Source of the DNA: Allochromatium palmeri
GTDB lineage: Bacteria; Pseudomonadota; Gammaproteobacteria; Chromatiales; Chromatiaceae
Reading direction: 5' to 3'
Assembly (NCBI RefSeq): GCF_009720725.1
Contig: NZ_WNKT01000006.1
Coordinates: 78,749 to 142,748, forward strand
Length of the DNA stretch: 64,000 nt
The notes beneath the pieces were generated by a model. It worked only from the letters and a program-made list of their open reading frames with translations, did no database searches and had not been told where the DNA came from. The position numbers and the translations under genes are program-made. Shown in pieces: positions 40,824 to 50,753 of this stretch. How positions within the stretch are numbered: position 1 is the stretch's first letter; each line of letters begins with the position of its first letter.

Positions 40824-40848
40824 TCGCCAGAGTCCAAGCGAGTCACCT

Positions 40849-42117
40849 ATGTCACACTTCATCGACCGGCGTCTGAATGGCAAGAACAAGAGCGCGGTCA
40901 ACCGTCAGCGCTTCCTCAAGCGTTACAAGACCCAGCTCAAGCGGGCCGTGGCCGACGCGGTCGACAAGCGCAGCATCACCGACATGGATTCCGGCGAGCA
41001 GGTCGGCATCCCGTCGCGCGACATCTCGGAGCCGGTGTTCCATCACGGCCAGGGCGGGGTGCGCGATAGGGTGCACCCCGGCAACAAGCAGTTCGAGTCG
41101 GGCGACCGCATCCGCCGGCCCGAGGGCGGGGAGGGCGGCGGTGGGTCGGGCCGGGCGAGCAAGGATGGTCAGGGCGAGGATGAATTCGTCTTCGAGCTCT
41201 CGCGTGAAGAGTTCATGGATCTGCTGTTTGAGGATCTGGAACTGCCCAATCTGGTGCGCAACCAGCTCATCGGCACCACTGAGTTCAAGACAGTGCGCGC
41301 CGGCTATGCGACTCAGGGCGCGCCGACCAACATCGACGTGGTGCGCTCACTCAAGGGCGCGGTCGCCCGGCGGACTGCCCTCGGTGCACCCTCGCGCGCC
41401 CGTATCCGCGAGCTGGAAGAGGAGATCGCGCGTCTGCTCGCGAGCGGGGTTCAGGAGACCGACCCGCACATCGGCGAACGGCGCGCCGAGATCGACCGGC
41501 TCAAGACCCGGATCGCCGCGCTGCCCTTCATCGACACCTTCGATCTGCGCTATCAGAGCTTCGTCAAGCAGCCCGAGCCGACCAGTCAGGCCGTGATGCT
41601 CTGCCTCATGGACGTCTCCGGCTCCATGGATCAGGAGCGCAAGAGTCTCGCCAAACGCTTCTTCATCCTGCTGTATCTGTTTCTGAAGCGCAATTACGAC
41701 CGGATCGAGGTGGTCTTCATCCGCCATCACACCATCGCTCAGGAAGTCGACGAAGAGGACTTCTTCTACTCGCGCGAGACCGGTGGCACCGTGGTCTCAA
41801 GCGCGCTCAATCTGGCCTATGAGGTGGTCAAGGAGCGCTACGACCCGAGCGTCTGGAACATCTATACCGCTCAGGCCTCGGACGGCGACAACTGGGATTC
41901 GGACTCCAGCCTCTGCCGTGATCTGCTGATCGAGAAGCTACTGCCGCTGATGCGCTATTACGCCTATGTCGAAATCACGCCGCGTCAGCATCAGAGCCTC
42001 TGGTATGCCTATGAGGAAGTGATGGCGGCGCATCCGCACTTCGCGATGCAGGAAATCGACGGTGCTGAGGACATCTATCCCGTCTTTCGCGAGTTGTTCA
42101 AGAGGCAGTCTGCATGA
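40849..42117 (+). CDS. YeaH/YhbH family protein (DUF444, VWA-like)
   Basis: A 422-residue cytosolic protein of the YeaH/YhbH family, partner of PrkA in stress response. The N-terminus ([20 protein letters not shown]) and the [17 protein letters not shown] motif are typical; a glycine-rich stretch follows at about residues 92-105 ([13 protein letters not shown]). A von Willebrand A-type metal site is seen in [20 protein letters not shown]. The ATG at 40849 was chosen because the family begins there. Its stop overlaps the spoVR start (ATGA), indicating translational coupling. Confidence 0.94.
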   Translation: MSHFIDRRLNGKNKSAVNRQRFLKRYKTQLKRAVADAVDKRSITDMDSGEQVGIPSRDISEPVFHHGQGGVRDRVHPGNKQFESGDRIRRPEGGEGGGGSGRASKDGQGEDEFVFELSREEFMDLLFEDLELPNLVRNQLIGTTEFKTVRAGYATQGAPTNIDVVRSLKGAVARRTALGAPSRARIRELEEEIARLLASGVQETDPHIGERRAEIDRLKTRIAALPFIDTFDLRYQSFVKQPEPTSQAVMLCLMDVSGSMDQERKSLAKRFFILLYLFLKRNYDRIEVVFIRHHTIAQEVDEEDFFYSRETGGTVVSSALNLAYEVVKERYDPSVWNIYTAQASDGDNWDSDSSLCRDLLIEKLLPLMRYYAYVEITPRQHQSLWYAYEEVMAAHPHFAMQEIDGAEDIYPVFRELFKRQSA

Positions 42118-44822
42118 GCACACGACTCATCACGGATTCATCCGAGTGGTCCTTTCCGCTCCTGGAACGGTTCGACCAGGAGCTCGGCCGGCTGGCCCAT
42201 GATGTCTACGGGCTCGACACCTATGCCAATCAGATCGAGGTCATCAGCTCCGAGCAGATGATCGACGCCTATTCCTCGGTCGGATTGCCGATCTACTACC
42301 AGCACTGGTCGTTCGGCAAGCAGTTCGTCGCCACCGAGCAGACCTATCGGCGCGGTCAGATGGGTCTGGCCTATGAGATCGTCATCAACTCCGATCCCTG
42401 CATCGCCTATCTGATGGAGGAAAACAGCCTGCCGATGCAGGCGCTGGTGATTGCGCACGCCTGTTATGGGCACAACAGCTTTTTCAAGGGCAACTATCTG
42501 TTCCGCACCTGGACCAGCGCCGATGCCATCATCGACTATCTGGTCTTCGCCCGGAAGTACATCGCCCAGTGCGAGGAGCGCTACGGTCATGACGAGGTCG
42601 AGCTGCTGCTCGATTCCTGTCATGCCCTGATGAACCACGGCGTCGACCGCTACAAGCGTCCGTCGCCGCTGTCGATGGCCGAGGAACAGCGCCGCCAGCG
42701 CGAGCGCGCGGACTATATTCAATCGCAGATCAACGACCTCTGGCGAACCCTGCCGACCGCCGCCGAGCACGACGCGGCGCAGCGCGAGGAACGCTGGCCC
42801 GAGGAGCCGCAGGAGAACATCCTCTATTTCATCGAGAAGAACGCGCCGCTCCTCGAACCCTGGCAGCGCGAGATCGTGCGCATCGTGCGGCGGATCGGAC
42901 AGTATTTCTATCCGCAGCGCCAGACGCAGGTCATGAACGAAGGTTGGGCCTGTGTAACCGGTGATACGCTGATCGTCACGGATCAGGGGCTGATGCCTGC
43001 CCAGGAACTCGTCGAGTCGCGTTTTTCAGGGCATGTCGAGGATGGCAATCGCGTGGTCAACTGGTTCTCGCATCCCAGCAAGCCGCGTGTCCGACTTCGT
43101 ACCCGGCATGGTTATAAATTGCATGGCGGTGCGGATCATCGAATCCTCGTCAAAGGACAGTGGGTCGAGTTGCAGGATCTCAAGGTGGGCGACGTTGTTG
43201 AGGTTCAGCGTGGACACGGTGTCTTTGCCTCCAATGAGGCCGCCATCGACTATGACCTGAAGGTGCGGCCTCGCGTAGCTGAGGTGTGCCGTCGGCATGG
43301 CGTTTCGACGAGCACCTATTCCAAATGGCGTTGCTCGGTACCAACCCTGTCCGTTGCCGCCGGGACGCGCGTCCGCCTACAGGAATGCCACGATGAATGG
43401 ACGGCAGCCTGCGCCGACCCCGACCTTCCATGGTCGCTGCTCGGTCCCGAGGATCTGCCCCGGCGCCCAGACACCCTGGGGCCTGATTTGGCCGAGGTGC
43501 TGGGGCAAGTGACCGGCGATGGATTCGTCGACGATAGCCGTGTGAATCTGACGTCACAGGATCCGGAGTTGCTGGAGTTTTTCGAGCAAACGATCTTTGC
43601 CGAATTTGGTGTGAAGGCATCGCGCCGACCGGATCGCAACCACTTCAATTCAACGGTCTATAGCGCCGTTCTGGCGCGGTTATTCAAGCAGACTTTTCAG
43701 ATCGCGACCGGCTGGGGTGCCGCCGGGCGCAAGCATGTGCCCGAGATCATCCTGAAATCGCCGCGCTCCGTGGTACAGGCATTTCTGCGCGGCCATTTCG
43801 ATACCGACGGCTGTATCTATGAGCGGGGGCGTCAAGTCATCCTTGTCAGCAAGAGCCGTGACTTGCTGGAGGTCGAGCAACTCCTGTTGCTGAATCTTGG
43901 GATCGTCTGTTCTCTGCGGCCCCAGAAAGACGGAACCCATCGACTCACAATCACTGGCGAAGACGTCAAACGCTTTGCAGAGCAGATCGGCTTTCGGCTC
44001 TCCTATAAGCGTCAAGCGCTGCAAAACGCACTGGATTCCGTAAAATGGTTCCTCGTCAAAGACGATCTGACGACTATCGAAGCGATTGAGCACGATGAAG
44101 GCCCAGTCTATGATTTCAGTGTCGAAGAATCCCACGCCTATAAAGCCTCCTGCTTCATCAACCATAATTGTTTTTGGCACTACAGCCTCATGAACCATCT
44201 CTACGACGACGGACTCGTCAGCGATGGCTTCATGATCGAGTTCCTGCAATCGCACACCAGTGTGGTGTTCCAGCCGCCGTTCGATGCGCCCTATTACAGC
44301 GGCATCAATCCCTATGCGCTCGGCTTCGCCATGATGCGCGACATCCGCCGCATCTGCGAGTCGCCGACCGACGAGGACCGCTACTGGTTCCCCGACATCG
44401 CCGGCAGCGACTGGATCAAGGTGCTCGACTTCGCCATGCGCAACTTCAAGGATGAGAGCTTCATCGCCCAGTTCCTCTCGCCCAACCTGATGCGCGAGTT
44501 CCGCCTGTTCGCCATCACCGACGACGATCTGGAGGAACATCTGGAGGTCAAGGCGATCCACGAGGAGAGCGGCTATCGCGCCCTGCGTCAGGCGCTCGCC
44601 GAGCAGTACAATCTGGGCACGCGCGAGCCGAACATTCAGGTCTACAATGTCGACCGGCGCGGCGACCGCTCGCTGACCCTGCGTCACTTTGCGCACAATC
44701 GCTGTCCGCTGGGCGACTCGGTCGAAGAGATGCTGCGCCACATCCGCCGTCTGTGGGGCTTCACCGTGCGCCTGGAGACGGTCGACGACCGGGGGCGGGC
44801 CGAACTCATTGGCGAGGTTTGA
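42114..44822 (+). CDS. SpoVR/YcgB family protein interrupted by an intein
   Basis: A 902-residue reading frame. Residues 1-279 and 686-902 join into a 496-residue SpoVR/YcgB protein, the normal length. The N-terminal extein reads [20 protein letters not shown] near the start, and the join recreates the invariant motif [20 protein letters not shown]. Residues 280-685 are an intein (separate entry). SpoVR acts with PrkA and YeaH in stress physiology, and in Bacillus in spore cortex formation; its biochemistry is not settled. Translation is coupled to yeaH. A working protein here requires protein splicing. Confidence 0.95.
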   Translation: MSTRLITDSSEWSFPLLERFDQELGRLAHDVYGLDTYANQIEVISSEQMIDAYSSVGLPIYYQHWSFGKQFVATEQTYRRGQMGLAYEIVINSDPCIAYLMEENSLPMQALVIAHACYGHNSFFKGNYLFRTWTSADAIIDYLVFARKYIAQCEERYGHDEVELLLDSCHALMNHGVDRYKRPSPLSMAEEQRRQRERADYIQSQINDLWRTLPTAAEHDAAQREERWPEEPQENILYFIEKNAPLLEPWQREIVRIVRRIGQYFYPQRQTQVMNEGWACVTGDTLIVTDQGLMPAQELVESRFSGHVEDGNRVVNWFSHPSKPRVRLRTRHGYKLHGGADHRILVKGQWVELQDLKVGDVVEVQRGHGVFASNEAAIDYDLKVRPRVAEVCRRHGVSTSTYSKWRCSVPTLSVAAGTRVRLQECHDEWTAACADPDLPWSLLGPEDLPRRPDTLGPDLAEVLGQVTGDGFVDDSRVNLTSQDPELLEFFEQTIFAEFGVKASRRPDRNHFNSTVYSAVLARLFKQTFQIATGWGAAGRKHVPEIILKSPRSVVQAFLRGHFDTDGCIYERGRQVILVSKSRDLLEVEQLLLLNLGIVCSLRPQKDGTHRLTITGEDVKRFAEQIGFRLSYKRQALQNALDSVKWFLVKDDLTTIEAIEHDEGPVYDFSVEESHAYKASCFINHNCFWHYSLMNHLYDDGLVSDGFMIEFLQSHTSVVFQPPFDAPYYSGINPYALGFAMMRDIRRICESPTDEDRYWFPDIAGSDWIKVLDFAMRNFKDESFIAQFLSPNLMREFRLFAITDDDLEEHLEVKAIHEESGYRALRQALAEQYNLGTREPNIQVYNVDRRGDRSLTLRHFAHNRCPLGDSVEEMLRHIRRLWGFTVRLETVDDRGRAELIGEV
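42951..44168 (+). mobile_element. Intein with LAGLIDADG homing endonuclease in SpoVR
   Basis: A 406-residue in-frame insertion. It begins with C280 in block A ([20 protein letters not shown]) and has block B with H342 ([10 protein letters not shown]). A LAGLIDADG endonuclease carries two motifs, [16 protein letters not shown] at 459-474 and [11 protein letters not shown] at 557-567, both keeping the catalytic acids (about D469 and D565). It ends with block F ([17 protein letters not shown]) and NH684-N685, followed by C686. First Cys, penultimate His, terminal Asn and +1 Cys are all present, so splicing is predicted. The block B threonine is Gly339. A helix-turn-helix-like stretch lies at about 385-405 ([20 protein letters not shown]). 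Confidence 0.95.
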
Positions 44823-44829
44823 GGAACGC

Positions 44830-46515
44830 ATGAACGCATCGCTGCCACTGGTCCTGATGTCCTGGCTGACCCTCATGACGCCCGCGACCGGGCGCGCGAG
44901 CGAGCTGCTCGCCCCAACCCTGGAAGCGTTCCGGGAGTCCAGGACACTGGCCATCGACGGCGTGCCGCTGCTCTCCGCGTCCGTGCTCGCCGACTTCTAT
45001 GTCCAGCGCGGCTACACCCTGGCCTGGTCCAAGCCAGCGCCGATCGAGGCGCTGCTCGAACTCGTCGAGCGCAGCGATGAGGACGGGTTTCAGCCCGAAG
45101 ACTTCCATGTCGAGCAACTGCGTGCGCTGAGCCGTCCGGGTGCGCTCGCGGCCCTCCAGGGCGCCGCGCGCCTGGCGGCCGACATCCAGCTGAGCGACGC
45201 CCTGCTGCGCTACGCCCATCACACCCGCTACGGCAAGCTCGATCCGGTCGCCGTCGATCGCAAGTGGAACGATCGCGCGCCCGTGCCCGCCGAACGCCTG
45301 ATCGCCGACATGCGCGGTGCGCTGGAGGCTGAGGATCTGGCCGACTTCCTCGACGGGCGCTTCCAGAAACCCTTCTGGTACAGCGATCTCAAGCGTGCTC
45401 TGAGTCATTACGCCGGCGCGCGTCATCTCAAGACGCTCGATCCCTTGCCCAGTGGACCGACACTCTCGCTCGGCAGTCGCGGCGAGCGTGTCGCTCAGTT
45501 GCGCGCGCGTCTGCTCGTGCTTGGCTATGGTGAGCCGGTGCGATTCGATCCACCGCAGACACCCGAGACGTTCGATGCGGTCTTGAGCGAGTCGGTGCGT
45601 GCCTTTCAGCGCGGTCGCGGTTTGAGCGCCGATGGTGCGGTCGGTCCGCAAACGCTTGCGGCGATCAATAATCCCTTCGATGCGGCCCGGATCGAGTGCA
45701 TTCGTATCAATCTGGAGCGCATGCGCTGGCTCTATGAGGATCTACCCGCCGACTATGTCTTCGTCGACGTCGCCGACTACCAGGTCCATCTGGTGCGCGG
45801 ACGCGAGATCACCTGGAGCACGCGCGTCATCGTCGGCAAGGAGGACGCGCAGACGCCAATGTTCCGCGACACGCTCGATCATCTGGTGCTCAATCCGACC
45901 TGGACCATGCCGGTCTCGATCCAAAAGAAGCTCGGCAATGTCTCGGCCAAATACACGCTGGTCGATCGGCGTACCGGCCAACGGGTCAGGGGTGGCAATG
46001 CCGCAAACTACAGACGCTATCGCGTGGTCCAGCCACCGGGGCCGGACAATGCGCTCGGACGGGTGAAGTTCATGTTCCCCAACCGCCATGCGGTCTATAT
46101 GCACGACACACCCAGCAAGTCACTGTTCGGACGTTCGGGTCGCGCCCTCAGTCATGGCTGCGTGCGCGTTCAGAACCCGATGAAGCTCGCCGAGCTGCTG
46201 CTGGAGGAGGAGTCGAGCTGGGATCGTGCGCGTATCGATAGCGTCCTCGAAGGGACCAGGACGCGCTATGTCAATCTGTCGGAGCCGTTGCCCGTCCTGC
46301 TCTATTACCTGACGGCGCGCGCCGATGCCGATGGCAACCTTCGTTTGCGCCGTGACGTCTATGAACGCGATCCATCAGTGGCCGAGATGCTCGACCGGCC
46401 CGTGCAGCGCACGCGGATTGCGTCGTATCCGTTCCTGCCACTCGAAACACCAGCACCAGATCAGGCGTTGGAATCCGGTGTACGCCTGACGCGCTCGGAT
46501 GCCGGTGAACGCTAG
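44830..46515 (+). CDS. L,D-transpeptidase, YcbB (LdtD)-like
   Basis: A 561-residue periplasmic enzyme forming 3-3 crosslinks in peptidoglycan. A signal peptide (MNASLPLVLMSWLTLMTPAT) is followed by the YcbB-type scaffold domain, a peptidoglycan-binding domain (about 215-280; LSLGSRGERVAQLRARLLVL) and the YkuD catalytic domain with the Cys in GRALSHGCVRVQNP. The ATG at 44830 was preferred because it begins the signal peptide. It starts 7 bases after the spoVR stop, so it may be read with the prkA operon. Confidence 0.93.
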   Translation: MNASLPLVLMSWLTLMTPATGRASELLAPTLEAFRESRTLAIDGVPLLSASVLADFYVQRGYTLAWSKPAPIEALLELVERSDEDGFQPEDFHVEQLRALSRPGALAALQGAARLAADIQLSDALLRYAHHTRYGKLDPVAVDRKWNDRAPVPAERLIADMRGALEAEDLADFLDGRFQKPFWYSDLKRALSHYAGARHLKTLDPLPSGPTLSLGSRGERVAQLRARLLVLGYGEPVRFDPPQTPETFDAVLSESVRAFQRGRGLSADGAVGPQTLAAINNPFDAARIECIRINLERMRWLYEDLPADYVFVDVADYQVHLVRGREITWSTRVIVGKEDAQTPMFRDTLDHLVLNPTWTMPVSIQKKLGNVSAKYTLVDRRTGQRVRGGNAANYRRYRVVQPPGPDNALGRVKFMFPNRHAVYMHDTPSKSLFGRSGRALSHGCVRVQNPMKLAELLLEEESSWDRARIDSVLEGTRTRYVNLSEPLPVLLYYLTARADADGNLRLRRDVYERDPSVAEMLDRPVQRTRIASYPFLPLETPAPDQALESGVRLTRSDAGER

Positions 46516-46555
46516 CCGCAACGCCCTGGATCAGGCCTGCAACCCCCGATCGTGC

Positions 46556-46584
46556 TTGACTGAAAACGGCGCCATTATTAGAAA
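46556..46584 (+). promoter_or_regulatory. Possible sigma-70 promoter upstream of the rlpA-like gene
   Basis: TTGACT (46556) and TAGAAA (46579) are separated by 17 bases in a locally AT-rich, non-coding stretch. It lies about 150 bases before the rlpA-like start. The -10 box is weak, so this is a suggestion only. Confidence 0.25.
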
Positions 46585-46737
46585 GCACAATAGATAGACG
46601 TGCTAAATCATTGCTTGGTTTAGCCAAATTAAACTTGCCTCCCATGTGTCCTGGCGGTTAGGATCTCGCCGCAAACGAGTATCCGAAGGGTTCTTGCTCA
46701 AGCGCCCAAACACCAAACGACACGCGGAGGAAGCGTT

Positions 46738-47181
46738 TTGGTCAACCGACGCAACTGGCTATCATCCCTGACTCTAGCCTTTTCGCTCTTACCCATGACT
46801 CTGGCCCAAGCAGCCGTCACCGATGGCGTGGCCTCCTACTACGGAGATCGCTTCAATGGCCGCCGCACCGCCAGCGGCGAGCGTTTCAATATGCACGAGC
46901 TGACAGCAGCGCATCGCACGCTGGAGTTCGGCACCCGGGTGCTGGTGACCAACAAGGCCAATGGTCGCTCGGTCGAGGTCACCATCAATGATCGCGGTCC
47001 CTATATCCGTGGCCGCTCGATCGATCTCTCCAAGGAAGCCGCCCGTGAACTGGGCATGCTTGGCCGTGGCGTGGCTCCGGTCGAACTCAAGATTCTGGGC
47101 AAGGAGGAGGACACGGCGCCGTCCGTATCCAGGGATCTGGCTGTGGCTCAGGCTCAGCGTCTCATCATCGATCTTTTCTAA
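46738..47181 (+). CDS. RlpA-like septal ring/lytic transglycosylase-type protein
   Basis: A 147-residue exported protein with a double-psi beta-barrel: GVASYYGDRFNGRRTASGER, MHELTAAHRTLEFGTRVLV and VTINDRGPYIRGRSIDLSKE, which contains the usual catalytic Asp. RlpA cleaves naked glycan strands. The start appears to be TTG at 46738, with a perfect GGAGG 7 bases upstream, giving a signal peptide ending near AQAAV; no ATG gives a full signal peptide. No SPOR domain is present, so it is the short form. It follows the L,D-transpeptidase gene in the same direction. Confidence 0.9.
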   Translation: MVNRRNWLSSLTLAFSLLPMTLAQAAVTDGVASYYGDRFNGRRTASGERFNMHELTAAHRTLEFGTRVLVTNKANGRSVEVTINDRGPYIRGRSIDLSKEAARELGMLGRGVAPVELKILGKEEDTAPSVSRDLAVAQAQRLIIDLF

Positions 47182-47267
47182 GGCCGCGCCCATACAACTT
47201 GGCTTGGTCTGCTGATCGAGTCCTGTTGTTCGGGCGGTGCCCACACTGAATCGAACGCGTTCATGCT

Positions 47268-47298
47268 CCTTGTGCCCGCACGGCCCAAGGGGCTTTTT
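47268..47298 (+). terminator. Hairpin terminator after the rlpA-like gene
   Basis: Nine-base arms CCTTGTGCC and GGCCCAAGG with one mismatch and a short loop, followed by GGCTTTTT. It lies 86 bases past the rlpA stop and 24 bases before the DHH gene. Confidence 0.55.
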
Positions 47299-47322
47299 CG
47301 TTGTACTGACAGCACCTAGACG

Positions 47323-48279
47323 ATGATCTATTACGATGTTTTCAATGGCGATGCCGATGGCCTGTGCGCCTTGCATCAACTGCGGTTGATCGAGCCGCGC
47401 GACAGTCAGCTCATCACCGGCCCGAAACGCGAGATCGATCTGCTCGGGCGCGTGCCGCTCGACGGTGTCGCGGGCGTGACGGTTCTGGATATCTCGATGG
47501 AGAAAAATGCCGCCGCGCTAGAGCGGCTGCTGGAATCCGGTGTCCAGGTCAGCTATTTCGATCATCACTTTCCGGGTGAGATTCCAAACCATCCCGGTCT
47601 CCAGGCGCACCTGGACACGCGGCCGGATGTCTGCACCAGTCTGCTGGTCGATGCCTATCTCGAAGGACGTGCGCGCGCCTGGGCTGTGGTCGGCGCTTTC
47701 GGCGACAATCTCGACCATTCGGCGCGGCGCGCGGCTGAGTCGCTGAATCTGGACCCGAGCACGCTCGATGACTTGCGCGAGCTGGGAATCTGTCTCAACT
47801 ACAACGGCTATGGTCCGAGCATCGAGGATCTGCACTTCGCGCCCGATGATCTTTATCGGCGTCTGCAACCCTATGCTGATCCGCGTGACTTCATCGCCGG
47901 GGACGCCGCTTGCGCGCGGTTACGCGATGGCTATGCTGACGACATGGCGCGTGCGCGGGCGCTGGTGGCCGAATACGACGACGCCCGGCATCGTCTGTTC
48001 ATCCTGCCGGCTGAACCCTGGGCGCGACGTGCAAGCGGCGTCTACGCCAATGAACTGGCCCAGCAGGCGCCCGAAAAAGCGCATGCCATCCTGACGTGTC
48101 TGAGTACGGGCGGCTTCCTGGTCAGTGTGCGCGCGCCCCTGAGCCGGCTCGAAGGCGCCGATACGCTCTGCCGCCAGTTTGCGACCGGCGGCGGACGCAA
48201 GGGCGCGGCCGGCATCAATCAGCTCCCGGAAGCGGATTACGATCGCTTTCTCGACGCCTTCCGCGCGGCCTGGGCTTAG
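47323..48279 (+). CDS. DHH-family phosphoesterase-like protein
   Basis: A 318-residue protein of the DHH superfamily, whose members hydrolyse phosphodiester bonds in nanoRNA or cyclic dinucleotides. Motif I is FNGDADGLCALHQLRL, motif II contains TVLDISMEKN, and motif III is SYFDHHFPGE. The C-terminal substrate-binding part ends in FATGGGRKGAAGINQLPE, the usual GGG motif of DHHA1-type domains. The subfamily is not one with an assigned substrate, so the specific reaction is left open. It is convergent with creA. Confidence 0.88.
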   Translation: MIYYDVFNGDADGLCALHQLRLIEPRDSQLITGPKREIDLLGRVPLDGVAGVTVLDISMEKNAAALERLLESGVQVSYFDHHFPGEIPNHPGLQAHLDTRPDVCTSLLVDAYLEGRARAWAVVGAFGDNLDHSARRAAESLNLDPSTLDDLRELGICLNYNGYGPSIEDLHFAPDDLYRRLQPYADPRDFIAGDAACARLRDGYADDMARARALVAEYDDARHRLFILPAEPWARRASGVYANELAQQAPEKAHAILTCLSTGGFLVSVRAPLSRLEGADTLCRQFATGGGRKGAAGINQLPEADYDRFLDAFRAAWA

Positions 48280-48340
48280 TGCTCTGAGAGGTTGAAGCTT
48301 CGGCGCCAGCGGTCGGCTGGCTGGCGCCTGGCCGATTGGC

Positions 48341-48829
48341 TTACTTGGCCGGGGCTGGCTCGACCTTCCACGGCTGGATGGCCACTGCCGAGACGCTGTT
48401 CTTGGGCGAGCCTTCGATGATCCGGTCGCTGTAGCTCAGATAGACGAGCGCGTTGCGCGGTCCGTCGTAGAAGCGCACCACCTGGAGGCTCTTGAACAGC
48501 AGTGAGGTGCGTTTCTTGAACACCTGCTCGCCGTTGCGCTTGCCCGCGCGGACATCATCAGGCAAGGCCACGGGACCGACCTGGGTGCAGTCGATCGAGG
48601 CGTCGGAGGTGTCCTCGGCCACGCCGACCGCTCCCGAAACACCGCCAGTCTTGGCCCGGCTCAGATAGCAGACCACGCCGGGGATATCCTCGTCCTGAAA
48701 GACCTCGACGACGATCTTGTCGTTAGGTCCCATCCATTTGAACTTGGTCGAGACGCTGCCGATTTCTTCGGCGAGGGCGTTGCTCGATAGAGCGCCGATC
48801 AGCAGCGGCAGTATCAGTGCGCGTCGCAT
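48341..48829 (-). CDS. CreA family protein
   Basis: A 162-residue exported protein. A signal peptide ([20 protein letters not shown]) is followed by the CreA pattern: [53 protein letters not shown] and [20 protein letters not shown]. Two cysteines are conserved. The function of CreA is unknown. It lies 29 bases downstream of the amine oxidase gene in the same direction and may belong to the same unit. Confidence 0.92.
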   Translation of the reverse strand: MRRALILPLLIGALSSNALAEEIGSVSTKFKWMGPNDKIVVEVFQDEDIPGVVCYLSRAKTGGVSGAVGVAEDTSDASIDCTQVGPVALPDDVRAGKRNGEQVFKKRTSLLFKSLQVVRFYDGPRNALVYLSYSDRIIEGSPKNSVSAVAIQPWKVEPAPAK

Positions 48830-48858
48830 GATGTGTTCTCCGTGTGTTGTGGGTGTCT

Positions 48859-50067
48859 TCAGGCGCCGGCACCAAACAGCCGAACATGCTCGCTGTGACT
48901 GCGCGTGAGGGCGTCTTCCATCGAGACACCGAGGAACCAGTTGCCGGTCAGGGCCAGCCGCGTGCCGGCGAGTGCGGCATCCAGTTGTTCGACTAACTGG
49001 AAATGGCCATGACGCAACGCGGGCAGACGGTTGTGAACATAGACCTGAGCGGCGATACGCTCTGGCGCCGCACCCAGCGCCTGACAGGCGCGGCGTACCT
49101 GAGCATCGGCATCGAGCGTACCGGGACGGAAGTGGAAGGCAAAGCCGCGATACTGCGCATCCGGCAGGAAGTCGCGCGAAACGGCTGAATAGAAGGCGTC
49201 CTCGACGGCGATCAGACCGGCGATCGGCGGCAGATCCAGATCGGTCTGACGGAAGACCAGAACCAGGGTCTCGATCTCGGCCATGCCGATGCCGGCGACC
49301 AGTGTGCGTGCGGTTTCAAACGCGGACTCGGCGGGTAGCAGTGTGGCCGCGACATCAGGCGGCACCGCCAGTGTCAGATGGGCGGTGCTGATCGCGGTGC
49401 CATCCTGGAGCCGGACGCGGAACCCCTCGCCCTCGGATTCAAGGCGCTCGATCTGTTGCCCGGTGCGCACATCGAGCGTCTTCTGAGCGGCGATGGCCGT
49501 CGGGATGGCCTCAATGCCCTCGGCGAAGGTGAAGGCTTTGATGACGTCCTTGCGGCGCGGTTTACGCCGAAACAGTGCCTCAGCCGGATAATCATCGGCA
49601 GGCTGACAGATGACGGCCTGAAACGCATGCTGGAGCAGATCTTGATAGTTGCGCTGACCGAGGACGGCGCCATAGTAGTCGCGCACGCTGCGACCGTCCT
49701 TGGGTTCCTTGAACAGCTTGGGGATCGAGCGCGCGGCCTCGAACAGATGCAGGGCCGAGAGGATGGAACGGCGCTTGCCGTCCTTCCAGAGCTTATAGCC
49801 GACCTTGAGCTTGGGCTGAACCTGGCGGGTCAGATCCAGATCGTCGAGGATTGACAGCATGTGACCATAGCTGTTGAAGCAGGTGTGTCCGCCGGCCTCG
49901 GTCCAGAAACCGTCGAGCGCGGCGAAGGATGGGCTGTTGATACAGCCGCCGACGCGGTCGCTGGATTCGAGCACCAGTGTGCTCAGGCCGCGACGGGCGG
50001 AAAAGTGCGCGGCGCCCAGTCCGCTGATGCCGGCGCCGATGACGATGTGGTCGAAGTCTGTACTCAT
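48859..50067 (-). CDS. FAD-dependent amine oxidase / protoporphyrinogen-oxidase-like protein
   Basis: A 402-residue flavoprotein with the dinucleotide-binding motif [20 protein letters not shown], then [20 protein letters not shown], and a C-terminal FAD-interacting segment [20 protein letters not shown]. It belongs to the amine oxidase/protoporphyrinogen oxidase/phytoene desaturase superfamily. The [13 protein letters not shown] ending resembles HemY-type protoporphyrinogen oxidases, but the protein is shorter than typical HemY (about 450-470). Its start overlaps the upstream gene by four bases, so the two are coupled. Substrate unassigned. Confidence 0.85.
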   Translation of the reverse strand: MSTDFDHIVIGAGISGLGAAHFSARRGLSTLVLESSDRVGGCINSPSFAALDGFWTEAGGHTCFNSYGHMLSILDDLDLTRQVQPKLKVGYKLWKDGKRRSILSALHLFEAARSIPKLFKEPKDGRSVRDYYGAVLGQRNYQDLLQHAFQAVICQPADDYPAEALFRRKPRRKDVIKAFTFAEGIEAIPTAIAAQKTLDVRTGQQIERLESEGEGFRVRLQDGTAISTAHLTLAVPPDVAATLLPAESAFETARTLVAGIGMAEIETLVLVFRQTDLDLPPIAGLIAVEDAFYSAVSRDFLPDAQYRGFAFHFRPGTLDADAQVRRACQALGAAPERIAAQVYVHNRLPALRHGHFQLVEQLDAALAGTRLALTGNWFLGVSMEDALTRSHSEHVRLFGAGA

Positions 50068-50678
50068 GAGGCGGGATTCTGTCCAGTCGGGTCGTTGTCA
50101 TCCGGGGTCGGCTCGATCTCATCGAGACTGAGATGACTGATGTCGGGGATGTGTATGTTCTTGGGCTTCTGCTCGCAGTCGGCCAGACTCCAGTCCGCGC
50201 CGCCGACCAGGCTCAGCTGGCTGAGATCAAGGTCGGGCATCTTAACCCTGGGTGGCGCTTCGAGGAACTCGAAGCCAGACTCGGCGGTGAGAGTTGATGG
50301 TGCCTGCGGCGCCGCCGTGTCGACCTTGGCGTCAGCCGTTGGCTCGGACGCCGCGCGCGTGACGGCAGGCTCCGGGGCAATCGCTGGCGACGACACGGCG
50401 GGAGACGGTGGTGGGGGCTGGGGCGTCGCGGCTGGTTCGGTCGCTTCGAGCGCCCGGAGCGTGACGATGGCGCCGGCCTCCTCGAAGACGCGCTTGTAGC
50501 GAGCGGCGGTGGCCAGGTCTGCGTCGCGCTTGACCAACACGGGCTTGCCAGTGAAGAGACGCTCGACGCCGGCGGTGTCGAGTTTGAACGCCGTGCCCAG
50601 GCGTTCGCGTGCGTGCTGTGGGTCGGCGTCCGGTTTGAGCGTGCCGTCGAACAGGATATCGAATCGCGCCTCGGACAT
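50064..50678 (-). CDS. Conserved hypothetical protein with proline/alanine-rich linker
   Basis: A 204-residue protein without a signal peptide. A compact N-terminal domain (about 1-78; FDILFDGTLKPDADPQHARE, VERLFTGKPVLVKRDADLAT, then RVFEEAGAIVTLRALE) recurs at the N-terminus of various bacterial hypothetical proteins. A Pro/Ala-rich linker (about 80-130) leads to a C-terminal part with short repeated motifs (MPDLDLSQLSLVGGADW; IHIPDISHLSLDEIE). The stop overlaps the amine oxidase start, suggesting a shared role. I do not recognise a function. Confidence 0.75.
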   Translation of the reverse strand: MSEARFDILFDGTLKPDADPQHARERLGTAFKLDTAGVERLFTGKPVLVKRDADLATAARYKRVFEEAGAIVTLRALEATEPAATPQPPPPSPAVSSPAIAPEPAVTRAASEPTADAKVDTAAPQAPSTLTAESGFEFLEAPPRVKMPDLDLSQLSLVGGADWSLADCEQKPKNIHIPDISHLSLDEIEPTPDDNDPTGQNPAS

Positions 50679-50753
50679 GGTGTCACCCCCTCGATGAATC
50701 GTCCGGCCCGGTCGCCGGTGGCAAACGGGCCGCGAGATCGACCAAGCGCTTGG

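Noticed and set aside
43680..44954. A minus-strand frame spanning the intein/extein boundary
   Set aside because: Shadow frame. The plus-strand frame carries all splicing and endonuclease motifs.
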